Source: an uncultured Collinsella sp. (GTDB taxonomy: Bacteria > Actinomycetota > Coriobacteriia > Coriobacteriales > Coriobacteriaceae). From it: a stretch of 6,201 nucleotides of DNA. Location: contig CALHWR010000065.1 of the NCBI GenBank assembly GCA_938036665.1, forward strand, positions 1-6,201, read 5' to 3'. The position numbers were made by a program, and so were the translations under genes. Below the pieces are notes generated by a model. That model made no database searches, was not told where the DNA came from, and saw nothing but the letters and a program-made list of their open reading frames with translations. Position 1 is the stretch's first letter; every line of letters starts with the position of its first letter. Below are positions 1 through 6,201 of this stretch, piece after piece.

Positions 1-1190
1 TCGCGCGCACCGCGGTCGGGGATGGCAAACACGCAGGCATAGCGCTTGCCCACGACCTCCTGGATGCGCGTCATAAAGCGATTGTCCGAGCCCGCGATGG
101 CCGGCTGCTCAATCTTGAGCTCTGCCGTCACCGCACCGCCGGCACGAATCAAGCTCACGTAGTTAAGGCGCTGCTGGGCACCAAAGTCGAGTTGCTGGGC
201 ACGCACGTACAGGCCGTCCAGACGGTCGACCCCCGCCTCGCCGGCACGCGCCTCGATATCCTCGTAGGCGCGCAGGCAGTCGTCGAACAGCGAGCGCGGC
301 TCGGACAGCACCACGAGCGCCTTGCCGCTCACATGCGACAGCGGGCTCACGGTCTGGCCGTACATCACCGGCAAAAAGCGGTCGAGCTCGGGCGTGACGA
401 TGCGTGCATCCACCATCTCGAGCAGCGCCGCCAGCTTACCGTCGTCCTGGCTGGCACGATAGAGCGCCACATGCATGTTGTGGACGGCGTCGTCGGTGAG
501 TGCGAGCTCGCGACAGGGGAAGATCTCGATGCTGTCCTCGTTGCCGATGGTCTGGCCCGTGGAACTCACCATGCGGCGGATACGGTCGATCTCGTCGCCG
601 AAAAACTCGATGCGCACGGGCGCCTTCTCCTGTGCGGGAAACACCTCGACGGTGTCACCGTGCACGCGGAACAGGCCGGGTGCATCGGCGGCGCCGGCAT
701 TGGTGTAGCCCATGCCCACCAGGCGCTGCGGCACCTCGTCAAAAGGAATCTCCTCGCCCACCGCAAAGGTGGTGGACTCCCAATAGCGACTCTCGACCGG
801 CGGCACACAGCGCAGCAGCGCACGAGCCGAGGCAACCATGATGCAGTTGTCCCCGCGCACGATGCGCCCCAGGGCCTCGCAGCGCTGCGCCACCACAGCG
901 TCGTCGGGTGCCTGCTCGCGCCACGGATAGTCCTTGCGCTCGGGAAAGCGGCACACGTGCGCCAGGCCCACGTAGGCGGCAAGGCTACGCGCAGCGCGAT
1001 CGGCCGCATCCTCGCCACTCACAATGTAGACCGTCGGGCGCGGACGACGCGCAAACTGGGCGGCCGCCATAAGCGTGCGGCCCGACTGCGACACAGCCAG
1101 CGTCACGTCCTCGCCAGCATCGAGTCCAGCCTCGACGGTCTGCAGTGCCTCGGCAGTGTAGAGCTGCGCGGCTATACGGTGAATGAGCAT
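1..1190 (-). CDS. mfd: Transcription-repair coupling factor Mfd, N-terminal part (cut by window edge)
   Basis: Mfd is a cytoplasmic ATP-driven translocase that removes RNA polymerase stalled at DNA damage and recruits UvrA for nucleotide excision repair. The frame is open without a stop for 396 codons and runs off the left edge; full-length family members have about 1,100-1,200 residues, so the RNA-polymerase-interacting and translocase domains lie outside. What is visible is the UvrB-like module. Residues 33-39 (VSQSGRT) sit where UvrB has its Walker A loop but lack the GKT core, which is typical of Mfd and argues against UvrB. Residues 172-202 (GLFRVHGDTVEVFPA through FFGDEID) form the UvrA-binding domain 2. 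The segment ending in AIPDRGAR at 389-396 resembles the later D1b strand. The ATG at 1190 is preceded by GGAGGA at 1196-1201 with a 5-nt gap. It lies downstream of nth with a terminator between them. Confidence 0.93.
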   Translation of the reverse strand, partial: MLIHRIAAQLYTAEALQTVEAGLDAGEDVTLAVSQSGRTLMAAAQFARRPRPTVYIVSGEDAADRAARSLAAYVGLAHVCRFPERKDYPWREQAPDDAVVAQRCEALGRIVRGDNCIMVASARALLRCVPPVESRYWESTTFAVGEEIPFDEVPQRLVGMGYTNAGAADAPGLFRVHGDTVEVFPAQEKAPVRIEFFGDEIDRIRRMVSSTGQTIGNEDSIEIFPCRELALTDDAVHNMHVALYRASQDDGKLAALLEMVDARIVTPELDRFLPVMYGQTVSPLSHVSGKALVVLSEPRSLFDDCLRAYEDIEARAGEAGVDRLDGLYVRAQQLDFGAQQRLNYVSLIRAGGAVTAELKIEQPAIAGSDNRFMTRIQEVVGKRYACVFAIPDRGAR

Positions 1191-1195
1191 GCTGT

Positions 1196-1201
1196 TCCTC
1201 C
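1196..1201 (-). promoter_or_regulatory. Ribosome binding site of mfd
   Basis: On the minus strand GGAGGA lies 5 nt before the ATG at 1190. It fixes the mfd start, because the same frame has no better-placed start with such a site. Confidence 0.8.
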
Positions 1202-1215
1202 GGCATCGCAACGCC

Positions 1216-1243
1216 AAAAGCCCGCCGGGGCAAGCTCGGCGGG
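1216..1243 (-). terminator. Intrinsic terminator-like hairpin between nth and mfd
   Basis: Read on the minus strand, a perfect 7-bp GC stem (CCCGCCG at 1243-1237 paired with CGGCGGG at 1227-1221) encloses a 9-nt loop and is followed by C and then TTTT (1219-1216). The short U tract suggests a moderate terminator. It would end the exporter-nth transcript, but it lies only 25 nt before the mfd start, leaving no room for a separate mfd promoter downstream of it. It could therefore also act as an attenuator on mfd. Confidence 0.65.
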
Positions 1244-1257
1244 TCGTACGTCAAAGA

Positions 1258-1281
1258 TCATTGTTTGTCATGGTAGCGCAT
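1258..1281 (-). CDS. Possible 7-codon leader ORF upstream of mfd
   Basis: ATG at 1281 starts the peptide MRYHDKQ, ending in TGA at 1260-1258. An AGGAG motif (1294-1290) lies 8 nt upstream, a good translation-initiation spacing. The stop falls 14 nt before the terminator hairpin at 1243-1216. A ribosome-loaded mini-ORF, then a terminator, then a gene is the layout of attenuators, but the peptide has no run of a regulatory amino acid. A second overlapping mini-ORF (ATG at 1271, MTNNDL) also exists, so chance is quite possible. The SD motif can also fold back on CTCC at 1285-1282. Confidence 0.22.
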   Translation of the reverse strand: MRYHDKQ

Positions 1282-1348
1282 GGAGAGGACTCCTGCTCAA
1301 GGGCAAACCCGGCCCTGCAAAAAACGCCAGACGAAGATGCATTCCGCC

Positions 1349-2014
1349 CTACCCCGCTACGCGCACGCTGGGGCACAAATCTGCCAGCGGACACTCGTCG
1401 CACTTGGGTTTGCGGGCATCGCAGATCTCGCGACCGAAGGTGATCCACTGATGGTTGACCGACTCCCAATACTCGTGCGGCAAAATCTTGAGCAGATCCT
1501 GCTCGGTCTTGAGCGGCTCCTTGGCATGCGTCTTGGGACTCAGCATCAGGCGGTGCGCAATGCGGTTGACGTGCGTATCCACCGCGATGCCCTCCACGAT
1601 GCCGTACCCCACGTTGAGCACGATGTTCGCCGTCTTGCGCCCCACGCCCGGCAGCTTTACAAGCTCCTTCATGTCGGCCGGTACCTCGCCGCCGTAGTCA
1701 GCAACGATCATCTGCGCGGCCTCCACGGCATGCTTGGCCTTACTCTTATAAAAGCCGAGTGACTTAATGGTGTCCGCCACGTCAGCCACGCTCGCCCCGG
1801 CCATGGCCTCGGGCGTGGGCCACTGGGCAAACAGCCGCGGCGTCACCTTGTTGACCTGCGCGTCGGTCGTTTGCGCCGAGAGTAGCACCGCGATCAGCAG
1901 GCGGAAGGGATTCTCGTGGTCCAAAAAGCACTCGACCGGGCCATAGCGACGGTTGAGGCGCTCACACACCTCGATGGCGCGCTCGCGCTTGGCGGCATTG
2001 GTCTCGCGTGGCAT
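1349..2014 (-). CDS. nth: Endonuclease III, DNA glycosylase/AP lyase
   Basis: Base-excision-repair enzyme that removes oxidised pyrimidines such as thymine glycol and cleaves the resulting abasic site by beta-elimination. The protein has 221 residues, close to the usual 210-225. The helix-hairpin-helix is at about 121-134 (LPGVGRKTANIVLN), with the catalytic lysine at K127 and the catalytic aspartate at D146 (VDTHV). The C-terminal [4Fe-4S] loop shows the exact family spacing C198-x6-C205-x2-C208-x5-C214. Residues 45-52 (LSAQTTDA) match the substrate-pocket helix. The frame extends 8 codons further upstream to a GTG, but I chose ATG 2014 because GAGGAG lies 5 nt ahead of it and the protein then begins like relatives (MPRETNAAKR). 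It follows the ABC exporter by 63 nt with no strong terminator between, suggesting co-transcription; a terminator-like hairpin lies about 105 nt after its stop. Confidence 0.96.
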   Translation of the reverse strand: MPRETNAAKRERAIEVCERLNRRYGPVECFLDHENPFRLLIAVLLSAQTTDAQVNKVTPRLFAQWPTPEAMAGASVADVADTIKSLGFYKSKAKHAVEAAQMIVADYGGEVPADMKELVKLPGVGRKTANIVLNVGYGIVEGIAVDTHVNRIAHRLMLSPKTHAKEPLKTEQDLLKILPHEYWESVNHQWITFGREICDARKPKCDECPLADLCPSVRVAG

Positions 2015-2019
2015 AACGA

Positions 2020-2025
2020 CTCCTC
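2020..2025 (-). promoter_or_regulatory. Ribosome binding site deciding the nth start
   Basis: GAGGAG on the minus strand lies 5 nt before ATG 2014. It lies inside the alternative, longer frame from GTG 2038, so it favours the shorter 221-residue product. Confidence 0.75.
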
Positions 2026-2033
2026 GGCTCAAC

Positions 2034-2058
2034 GGCACAATAAACTTATGGGCACAAT
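2034..2058 (-). repeat. Direct repeat ATTGTGCC x2 between exporter and nth
   Basis: On the minus strand ATTGTGCC occurs at 2058-2051 and again at 2041-2034, a period of 17 bp. The first copy overlaps an imperfect palindrome (plus-strand GGGCACAATTGTCCC, 2050-2064) whose centre ACAATTGT is perfectly symmetric. The hairpin it could form in RNA is weak and has no U tract, so I do not call a terminator. It may be a protein site or chance. Confidence 0.4.
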
Positions 2059-2077
2059 TGTCCCACGTCCGAGACGC

Positions 2078-3880
<1,803 letters not shown>

Positions 3881-3914
3881 GCGCTTCCTTTCGCATCTGA
3901 TAGGGCGAAACGCC

Positions 3915-3945
3915 ATTGTTGCACATTGGAGCACGCTCCAGACAA
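3915..3945 (-). promoter_or_regulatory. Putative exporter promoter with dyad in a 19-nt spacer
   Basis: On the minus strand a -35-like TTGTCT (3945-3940) and a -10-like AACAAT (3920-3915), each matching consensus at 4 of 6 bases, are 19 nt apart. A perfect 6-bp dyad TGGAGC-GT-GCTCCA (3940-3927) occupies the spacer and overlaps the -35 by one base. Transcription would start near 3908, giving a leader of about 28 nt. The long spacer with an internal dyad recalls MerR-type promoters, but no regulator gene is in the window and the hexamers are weak. Confidence 0.4.
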
Positions 3946-3955
3946 GTGCGATACG

Positions 3956-3995
3956 AAAAGCGGTGGGGCACCCGCGTTTGCGCCGGTGCCCCACC
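3956..3995 (-). terminator. Strong intrinsic terminator after rmuC
   Basis: Twelve nt past the rmuC stop, the minus strand has an 11-bp perfect stem (GGTGGGGCACC, 3995-3985, with GGTGCCCCACC, 3972-3962). Beyond a single G-G mismatch the stem continues as GCG/CGC around a CAAA loop. After the stem come GC-TTTT (3959-3956). Stem strength and position make this the most convincing terminator in the window, separating rmuC from the exporter. Confidence 0.85.
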
Positions 3996-4007
3996 ATCTT
4001 GTTGCAA

Positions 4008-5363
4008 TTAGTCCTCGTCTTCTTGGTCTGTGAGAAGGTCCGCGGGCGTGAGTCCCAAGATCTCATCGGCTTGGTCGGCGTCTTCCAGCGCGTCGATGTC
4101 CTTGAGCTTGCGCTCCATAACGTTGGTGCGCGTGGTGATGATGCCCTCGACCGTCTTTCCTGCGGTCTCGATCTGCTGTTGGGCGCGGCGCAGCGCCTTT
4201 TGATAGCGCGGCAGCTCGGCCTTGACGGCGGAGAGCACGCGCAGCACGTCATCGGTGCGTTTTTGCAACTTAAACGTCTGGTAGCTCATCTGCAGACTGT
4301 TGAGGATGGCCGCCATGGTGCTGGGGCCGGCAACGTTGACGTGATAGTCGCGGCCCAGGGTCTCGATAAGCCCGGGGCGACTGACGACCTCGGCATACAG
4401 GCCCTCAAACGGCACGAACATAATGCCAAAGTTGGTGGTCGCGGGCACGCTCAGGTACTTTTCGCAGATGTCTTTAGCCTCGCGCTTGACCATGGTGTCG
4501 AGCGTCTTGCGCGCAGCCGCCACGGTCTCCGCATCGCCCGACTCCTGCGCGTCGAGCAGGTGCTCGTACGCGTCGCCCGGAAACTTGGAGTCAATCGGCA
4601 ACAGCACGGGGTCGCCCTCGTCCACCGGCAGCTTGACGGCAAACTCAACGCGTTCCGAGGCGCCGGGCTTGGTGGCGACGTTTTCCAGATACTGATCGGG
4701 CGTGAGGATGTCCGCCAGGATTGCACCCAGCTGCACCTCGCCCAAAATGCCACGCGCCTTGACATTGCCCAGCACACGCTTAAGGTCGCCCACGCCGGTG
4801 GCGATAGACTGCATGTCGCCCAGACCCTTGTACACGGCCTCGAGCTGGTCGCTCACCTGCTTAAACGATGCCGACAGTCGGTCGTTGAGCGTGCGAGAGA
4901 GCTTCTCGTCCACCGTCGCACGCATCTGATCGAGCTGCACGTTGTTGTCTTTGCGGATGGCGCCCAGCTGAGCATCGACCGTCTCGCGCACCTTGTCCAG
5001 GCGATGCTCGATGCCCTCGCGATTGGCGCCGAGCTGTTGGGCCGTCTCACGGCGCAGGTCATCCATCCGGTCACCAGCTTGCGAGAACTCGCGTGCGATG
5101 GCCAGGTAACGTTGCTGCTCCACGGCCGCATCGGTCGTCTGCTGCTGCGCGATGGCATTGGCCGTGCGGCGTGTTTCGGCCAGCGCGACGTTCAGGGCAT
5201 CGAGCGCGTTGTTGGCCTGCTCGAGTGCTGCCAGCGTTTCCGCGCTACTGTCGCCACGCTCCCGCAACTCGGCACGAAGGCCCTTGAGCTGCAGGGCACA
5301 GGCCGCAGCGACCCCCACCGCCACCAAGGCGATCACAACAAGCACAATATCAATAGCAGACAT
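4008..5363 (-). CDS. rmuC: RmuC-family DNA recombination-limiting protein
   Basis: RmuC proteins limit rearrangements at short inverted repeats in E. coli and have a restriction-endonuclease-like core; their exact reaction is not established. The protein has 451 residues, in the usual range. Residues 4-24 form a hydrophobic segment (IDIVLVVIALVAVGVAAACA) that probably anchors it in the membrane. Residues 27-180 are Ala/Gln/Glu/Arg-rich and predicted coiled coil. The conserved core runs from about 186 to 415: NVKARGILGEVQL (200-212), PIDSKFP (256-262, with D258 and K260 fitting a D-x-K nuclease motif and E209 a possible partner acid), FVPFEGLYAEV (316-326) and RTNVMERKLKDIDAL (412-426). The tail is acidic (DQEDED). 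ATG 5363 was preferred to an upstream TTG because the membrane segment then starts at once; GGCGGAG ends only 3 nt before it, a rather tight spacing. A strong terminator follows. Confidence 0.93.
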   Translation of the reverse strand: MSAIDIVLVVIALVAVGVAAACALQLKGLRAELRERGDSSAETLAALEQANNALDALNVALAETRRTANAIAQQQTTDAAVEQQRYLAIAREFSQAGDRMDDLRRETAQQLGANREGIEHRLDKVRETVDAQLGAIRKDNNVQLDQMRATVDEKLSRTLNDRLSASFKQVSDQLEAVYKGLGDMQSIATGVGDLKRVLGNVKARGILGEVQLGAILADILTPDQYLENVATKPGASERVEFAVKLPVDEGDPVLLPIDSKFPGDAYEHLLDAQESGDAETVAAARKTLDTMVKREAKDICEKYLSVPATTNFGIMFVPFEGLYAEVVSRPGLIETLGRDYHVNVAGPSTMAAILNSLQMSYQTFKLQKRTDDVLRVLSAVKAELPRYQKALRRAQQQIETAGKTVEGIITTRTNVMERKLKDIDALEDADQADEILGLTPADLLTDQEDED

Positions 5364-5381
5364 AAACTCCGCCCAACAAAC

Positions 5382-5450
5382 CCAATCGAGCACCAATCAA
5401 AAACCGCGATTAATCTTACCCTGTCAAACGCAGCTCATGTCCAATCGAGC
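5382..5450 (-). repeat. Spaced 10-bp direct repeat upstream of rmuC
   Basis: GCTCGATTGG (minus strand) occurs identically at 5450-5441 and 5391-5382, 59 bp apart. A third copy of the GATTGG part lies at 5398-5393. The repeats flank the promoter-like elements of rmuC and are all in the non-coding stretch, so they could be regulator sites; no known operator is recognised. Confidence 0.55.
5413..5443 (-). promoter_or_regulatory. Putative rmuC promoter region
   Basis: Two readings are possible on the minus strand. One has TGGACA (5443-5438), a 19-nt gap and TAAGAT (5418-5413), which fits a TAnnnT -10 and gives a leader of about 43 nt. The other uses a consensus -35 TTGACA (5427-5422), but 16-18 nt downstream there is only a T-rich run with no good -10. 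I favour the first only slightly. Confidence 0.33.
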
Positions 5451-5487
5451 GCAGACAAGTTACCTTTGCGCTATGGGTGCTGGTCTG

Positions 5488-5922
5488 CTAGCTCTCCCAG
5501 CTGGCGCGGATAGTTGCTGCGACATCCCCCAAGCGCTGGCCGAGAGCTGCCAAGTGCTGAAGTACCTCGTTGGGCGATGCGCCGTTGAGGATGCACGTGA
5601 GGGCATATGACGCCAGAAAGATGGCCGCAAGCCCCAACGGGATGAGCACGATCATCGCCAACGTACGCAGGCGCTGGGCCCAGCGACGGCGACGCGCACG
5701 ATGCTTGTCGAACGCGAGCTCCTGCGCATATGAATCTTGCTGTACGGAATAGGCCTCTGGTGCCGATTCACACCCGGGCACAGCTGCAGGTACAGCAGCG
5801 GGCACGACATTTTGCGCAAAGGGCTGGACTGCCGCCCCTTGCATTTGCATCTCCATGAGTCGTTGCTGCTGACGCAGCATGCGCTCAGCTTGTTGCTGCG
5901 GAGTCTCAAGAAACAGATCCAT
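5488..5922 (-). CDS. Unrecognised small single-pass membrane protein
   Basis: I do not recognise this 144-residue protein. Residues 8-28 are rich in Gln, Met and Arg and look helical; 38-49 is an Ala/Pro/Val linker with a PAAV duplication; 74-86 is a strongly basic cluster containing RRRR; about 88-113 is one membrane segment (LAMIVLIPLGLAAIFLASYA); 116-144 is a short, probably amphipathic helix. The positive cluster just before the membrane segment predicts the N-terminus in the cytoplasm. The start at ATG 5922 is well supported by GGAGG 5 nt upstream (5932-5928), and GC-biased codon use agrees with a real gene. It lies 124 nt upstream of rmuC in the same direction, so a link with rmuC is possible but unproven. 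A role in envelope or division cannot be inferred from sequence alone. Confidence 0.8.
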   Translation of the reverse strand: MDLFLETPQQQAERMLRQQQRLMEMQMQGAAVQPFAQNVVPAAVPAAVPGCESAPEAYSVQQDSYAQELAFDKHRARRRRWAQRLRTLAMIVLIPLGLAAIFLASYALTCILNGASPNEVLQHLAALGQRLGDVAATIRASWES

Positions 5923-5927
5923 GCTGG

Positions 5928-5932
5928 CCTCC
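5928..5932 (-). promoter_or_regulatory. Ribosome binding site of the small membrane protein
   Basis: GGAGG on the minus strand lies 5 nt before ATG 5922. It rules out the TTG 12 nt further upstream as the likely start, since that codon overlaps the site. Confidence 0.8.
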
Positions 5933-6000
5933 AAAATCGGAGCATTCGACGCTTACGCCCAGCATCCCGCACCGCCATGACCGCGACAACGCAATCCGTA

Positions 6001-6029
6001 GCAATAGCCGCAAAGTTTCTTGTTGACAA
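6001..6029 (-). promoter_or_regulatory. Putative promoter of the small membrane protein
   Basis: On the minus strand TTGTCA (6029-6024; 5 of 6 to the -35 consensus) is separated by 17 nt from TATTGC (6006-6001; 3 of 6 to the -10 consensus). Transcription would start near 5995, giving a leader of about 70 nt before ATG 5922. The weak -10 keeps confidence low. Confidence 0.33.
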
Positions 6030-6051
6030 AAGCTGTCGAAAACCTCAACAA
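6020..6051. repeat. Inverted repeat over the -35 region
   Basis: TTGTTGA (6020-6026) and TCAACAA (6045-6051) form perfect 7-bp arms around 18 nt. A second, smaller inverted repeat, GACA-N5-TGTC (6025-6037), lies within and overlaps the proposed -35. It could be an operator; there is no U tract to suggest a terminator. Confidence 0.4.
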
Positions 6052-6104
6052 CTCCCCTACCAGCACTTTCTCTGAGCTTTTTTATCGAATGGTCTTTTGC
6101 CCTT

Positions 6105-6142
6105 CCGCCAACCCGCCAACTAACCAAAATCTAACCAAAAGC
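6105..6142. repeat. Adjacent tandem duplications (8-mer, then 11-mer)
   Basis: CCGCCAAC occurs twice head to tail (6105-6112, 6113-6120). It is followed at once by two 11-bp units, TAACCAAAATC (6121-6131) and TAACCAAAAGC (6132-6142), which differ at one base. The 11-bp period equals about one helical turn, the spacing used by PhoB/OmpR-type response regulators. A separate 6-mer tandem GAGACC lies at 6158-6169. Confidence 0.7.
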
Positions 6143-6184
6143 TTGACGAAAATTGTGGAGACCGAGACCCCACACAAAACGTGC

Positions 6185-6201
6185 CGCCCCAAAAAGGGGC
6201 G
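6185..6201 (-). terminator. Terminator-like hairpin at the right edge
   Basis: CGCCCC (6185-6190) and GGGGCG (6196-6201) pair around five A residues (TTTTT on the minus strand). The stem may continue past the window, because the bases just inside are GTGC (6181-6184). On the minus strand the hairpin is followed by GGCACG and TTTT (6178-6175), so it most likely ends a minus-strand gene beyond 6201. A plus-strand role cannot be excluded. Confidence 0.5.

Larger units (their letters stand above)
5935..6201. other. Intergenic stretch without a supportable gene
   Basis: No open frame here on either strand has both a credible start site and protein-like composition. The stretch is more A/T-rich than its surroundings. 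It holds a weak promoter, an inverted repeat, a block of tandem duplications and a terminator-like hairpin at the edge, each listed separately. It is probably the regulatory region of the small membrane protein plus the 3' end of an upstream minus-strand transcript. Confidence 0.6.

Noticed and set aside
1..1190. UvrB instead of Mfd
   Set aside because: Domain 2 resembles UvrB, but the Walker A position reads VSQSGRT instead of a GSGKT loop and the UvrB beta-hairpin motif is missing, which fits Mfd.
1304..1324. Second hairpin after nth (AGGGC...GCCCT on the minus strand)
   Set aside because: The stem has only 5 bp and is followed by TTGAGC rather than a U tract, so it does not support a terminator call.
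192..1451. Long plus-strand open frame (419 codons) opposite mfd and nth
   Set aside because: It lies antisense to two well-identified genes. Its composition is rich in His, Arg and Ala as expected for the reverse frame of GC-rich coding DNA, and it shows no family motif.
3881..4252. Exporter with a 124-residue N-terminal extension
   Set aside because: The extension would be encoded by the terminator and the out-of-frame 3' part of rmuC, and is Arg/Ser-rich. ATG 3880 has a good ribosome site and a normal exporter N-terminus.
5454..5478. Stem AGCGCA/TGCGCT after the small membrane protein as a terminator
   Set aside because: The pairing needs a long or bulged loop and no T-run follows on the minus strand.
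5906..6127. Minus-strand frame of 73 codons upstream of the small membrane protein
   Set aside because: TTG start without a ribosome site, no family resemblance, and it overlaps the well-supported start at 5922 in another frame.
6146..6174. Hairpin TGTGG...CCACA as part of a small RNA or second terminator
   Set aside because: A 5-bp stem with an 11-nt loop is too weak to call; the T-rich flank on the minus strand is short.

Overview
The window is GC-rich bacterial DNA. Every gene I can support is on the minus strand, so the genes read from right to left. Dense coding, strong purine-rich ribosome sites and GC-biased third positions suggest a high-GC Gram-positive. A Coriobacteriia-type actinobacterium (Collinsella or a relative) is my best guess, from general resemblance only; no rRNA or marker gene is present to settle it.

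Layout in the direction of transcription. (1) 6201-5923: intergenic, with a terminator-like hairpin at the window edge, a cluster of short tandem duplications (8-mer, 11-mer and 6-mer) and an inverted repeat. (2) 5922-5488: a small unrecognised protein with a Gln-rich N-terminus and one membrane segment. (3) 5487-5364: intergenic, with a 10-bp direct repeat and promoter-like elements. (4) 5363-4008: rmuC, a membrane-anchored coiled-coil protein with a nuclease-like domain, followed by a strong intrinsic terminator. (5) 3955-3881: a possible promoter with an unusually long 19-nt spacer holding a dyad. (6) 3880-2078: a complete 600-residue ABC exporter half-transporter. (7) 2014-1349: nth, endonuclease III, 63 nt after the exporter with no clear terminator between them, so probably on the same transcript. 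(8) 1348-1191: intergenic, with a possible 7-codon leader ORF and a terminator hairpin. (9) 1190 to the left edge: the N-terminal third of mfd, the transcription-repair coupling factor, cut by the window.

The theme is DNA maintenance: rmuC (limits rearrangement at repeats), nth (base excision repair of oxidised pyrimidines) and mfd (couples stalled RNA polymerase to nucleotide excision repair) lie within about 5.4 kb, interrupted by an exporter of unknown substrate. All recognised enzymes keep their key residues except one UvrA-contact position in Mfd. I see no mobile element, CRISPR array, tRNA or rRNA and no convincing new system. The points most worth checking are the terminator placed just ahead of mfd, the dyad-in-long-spacer promoter of the exporter, and the 11-bp-period repeats upstream of the small membrane protein.
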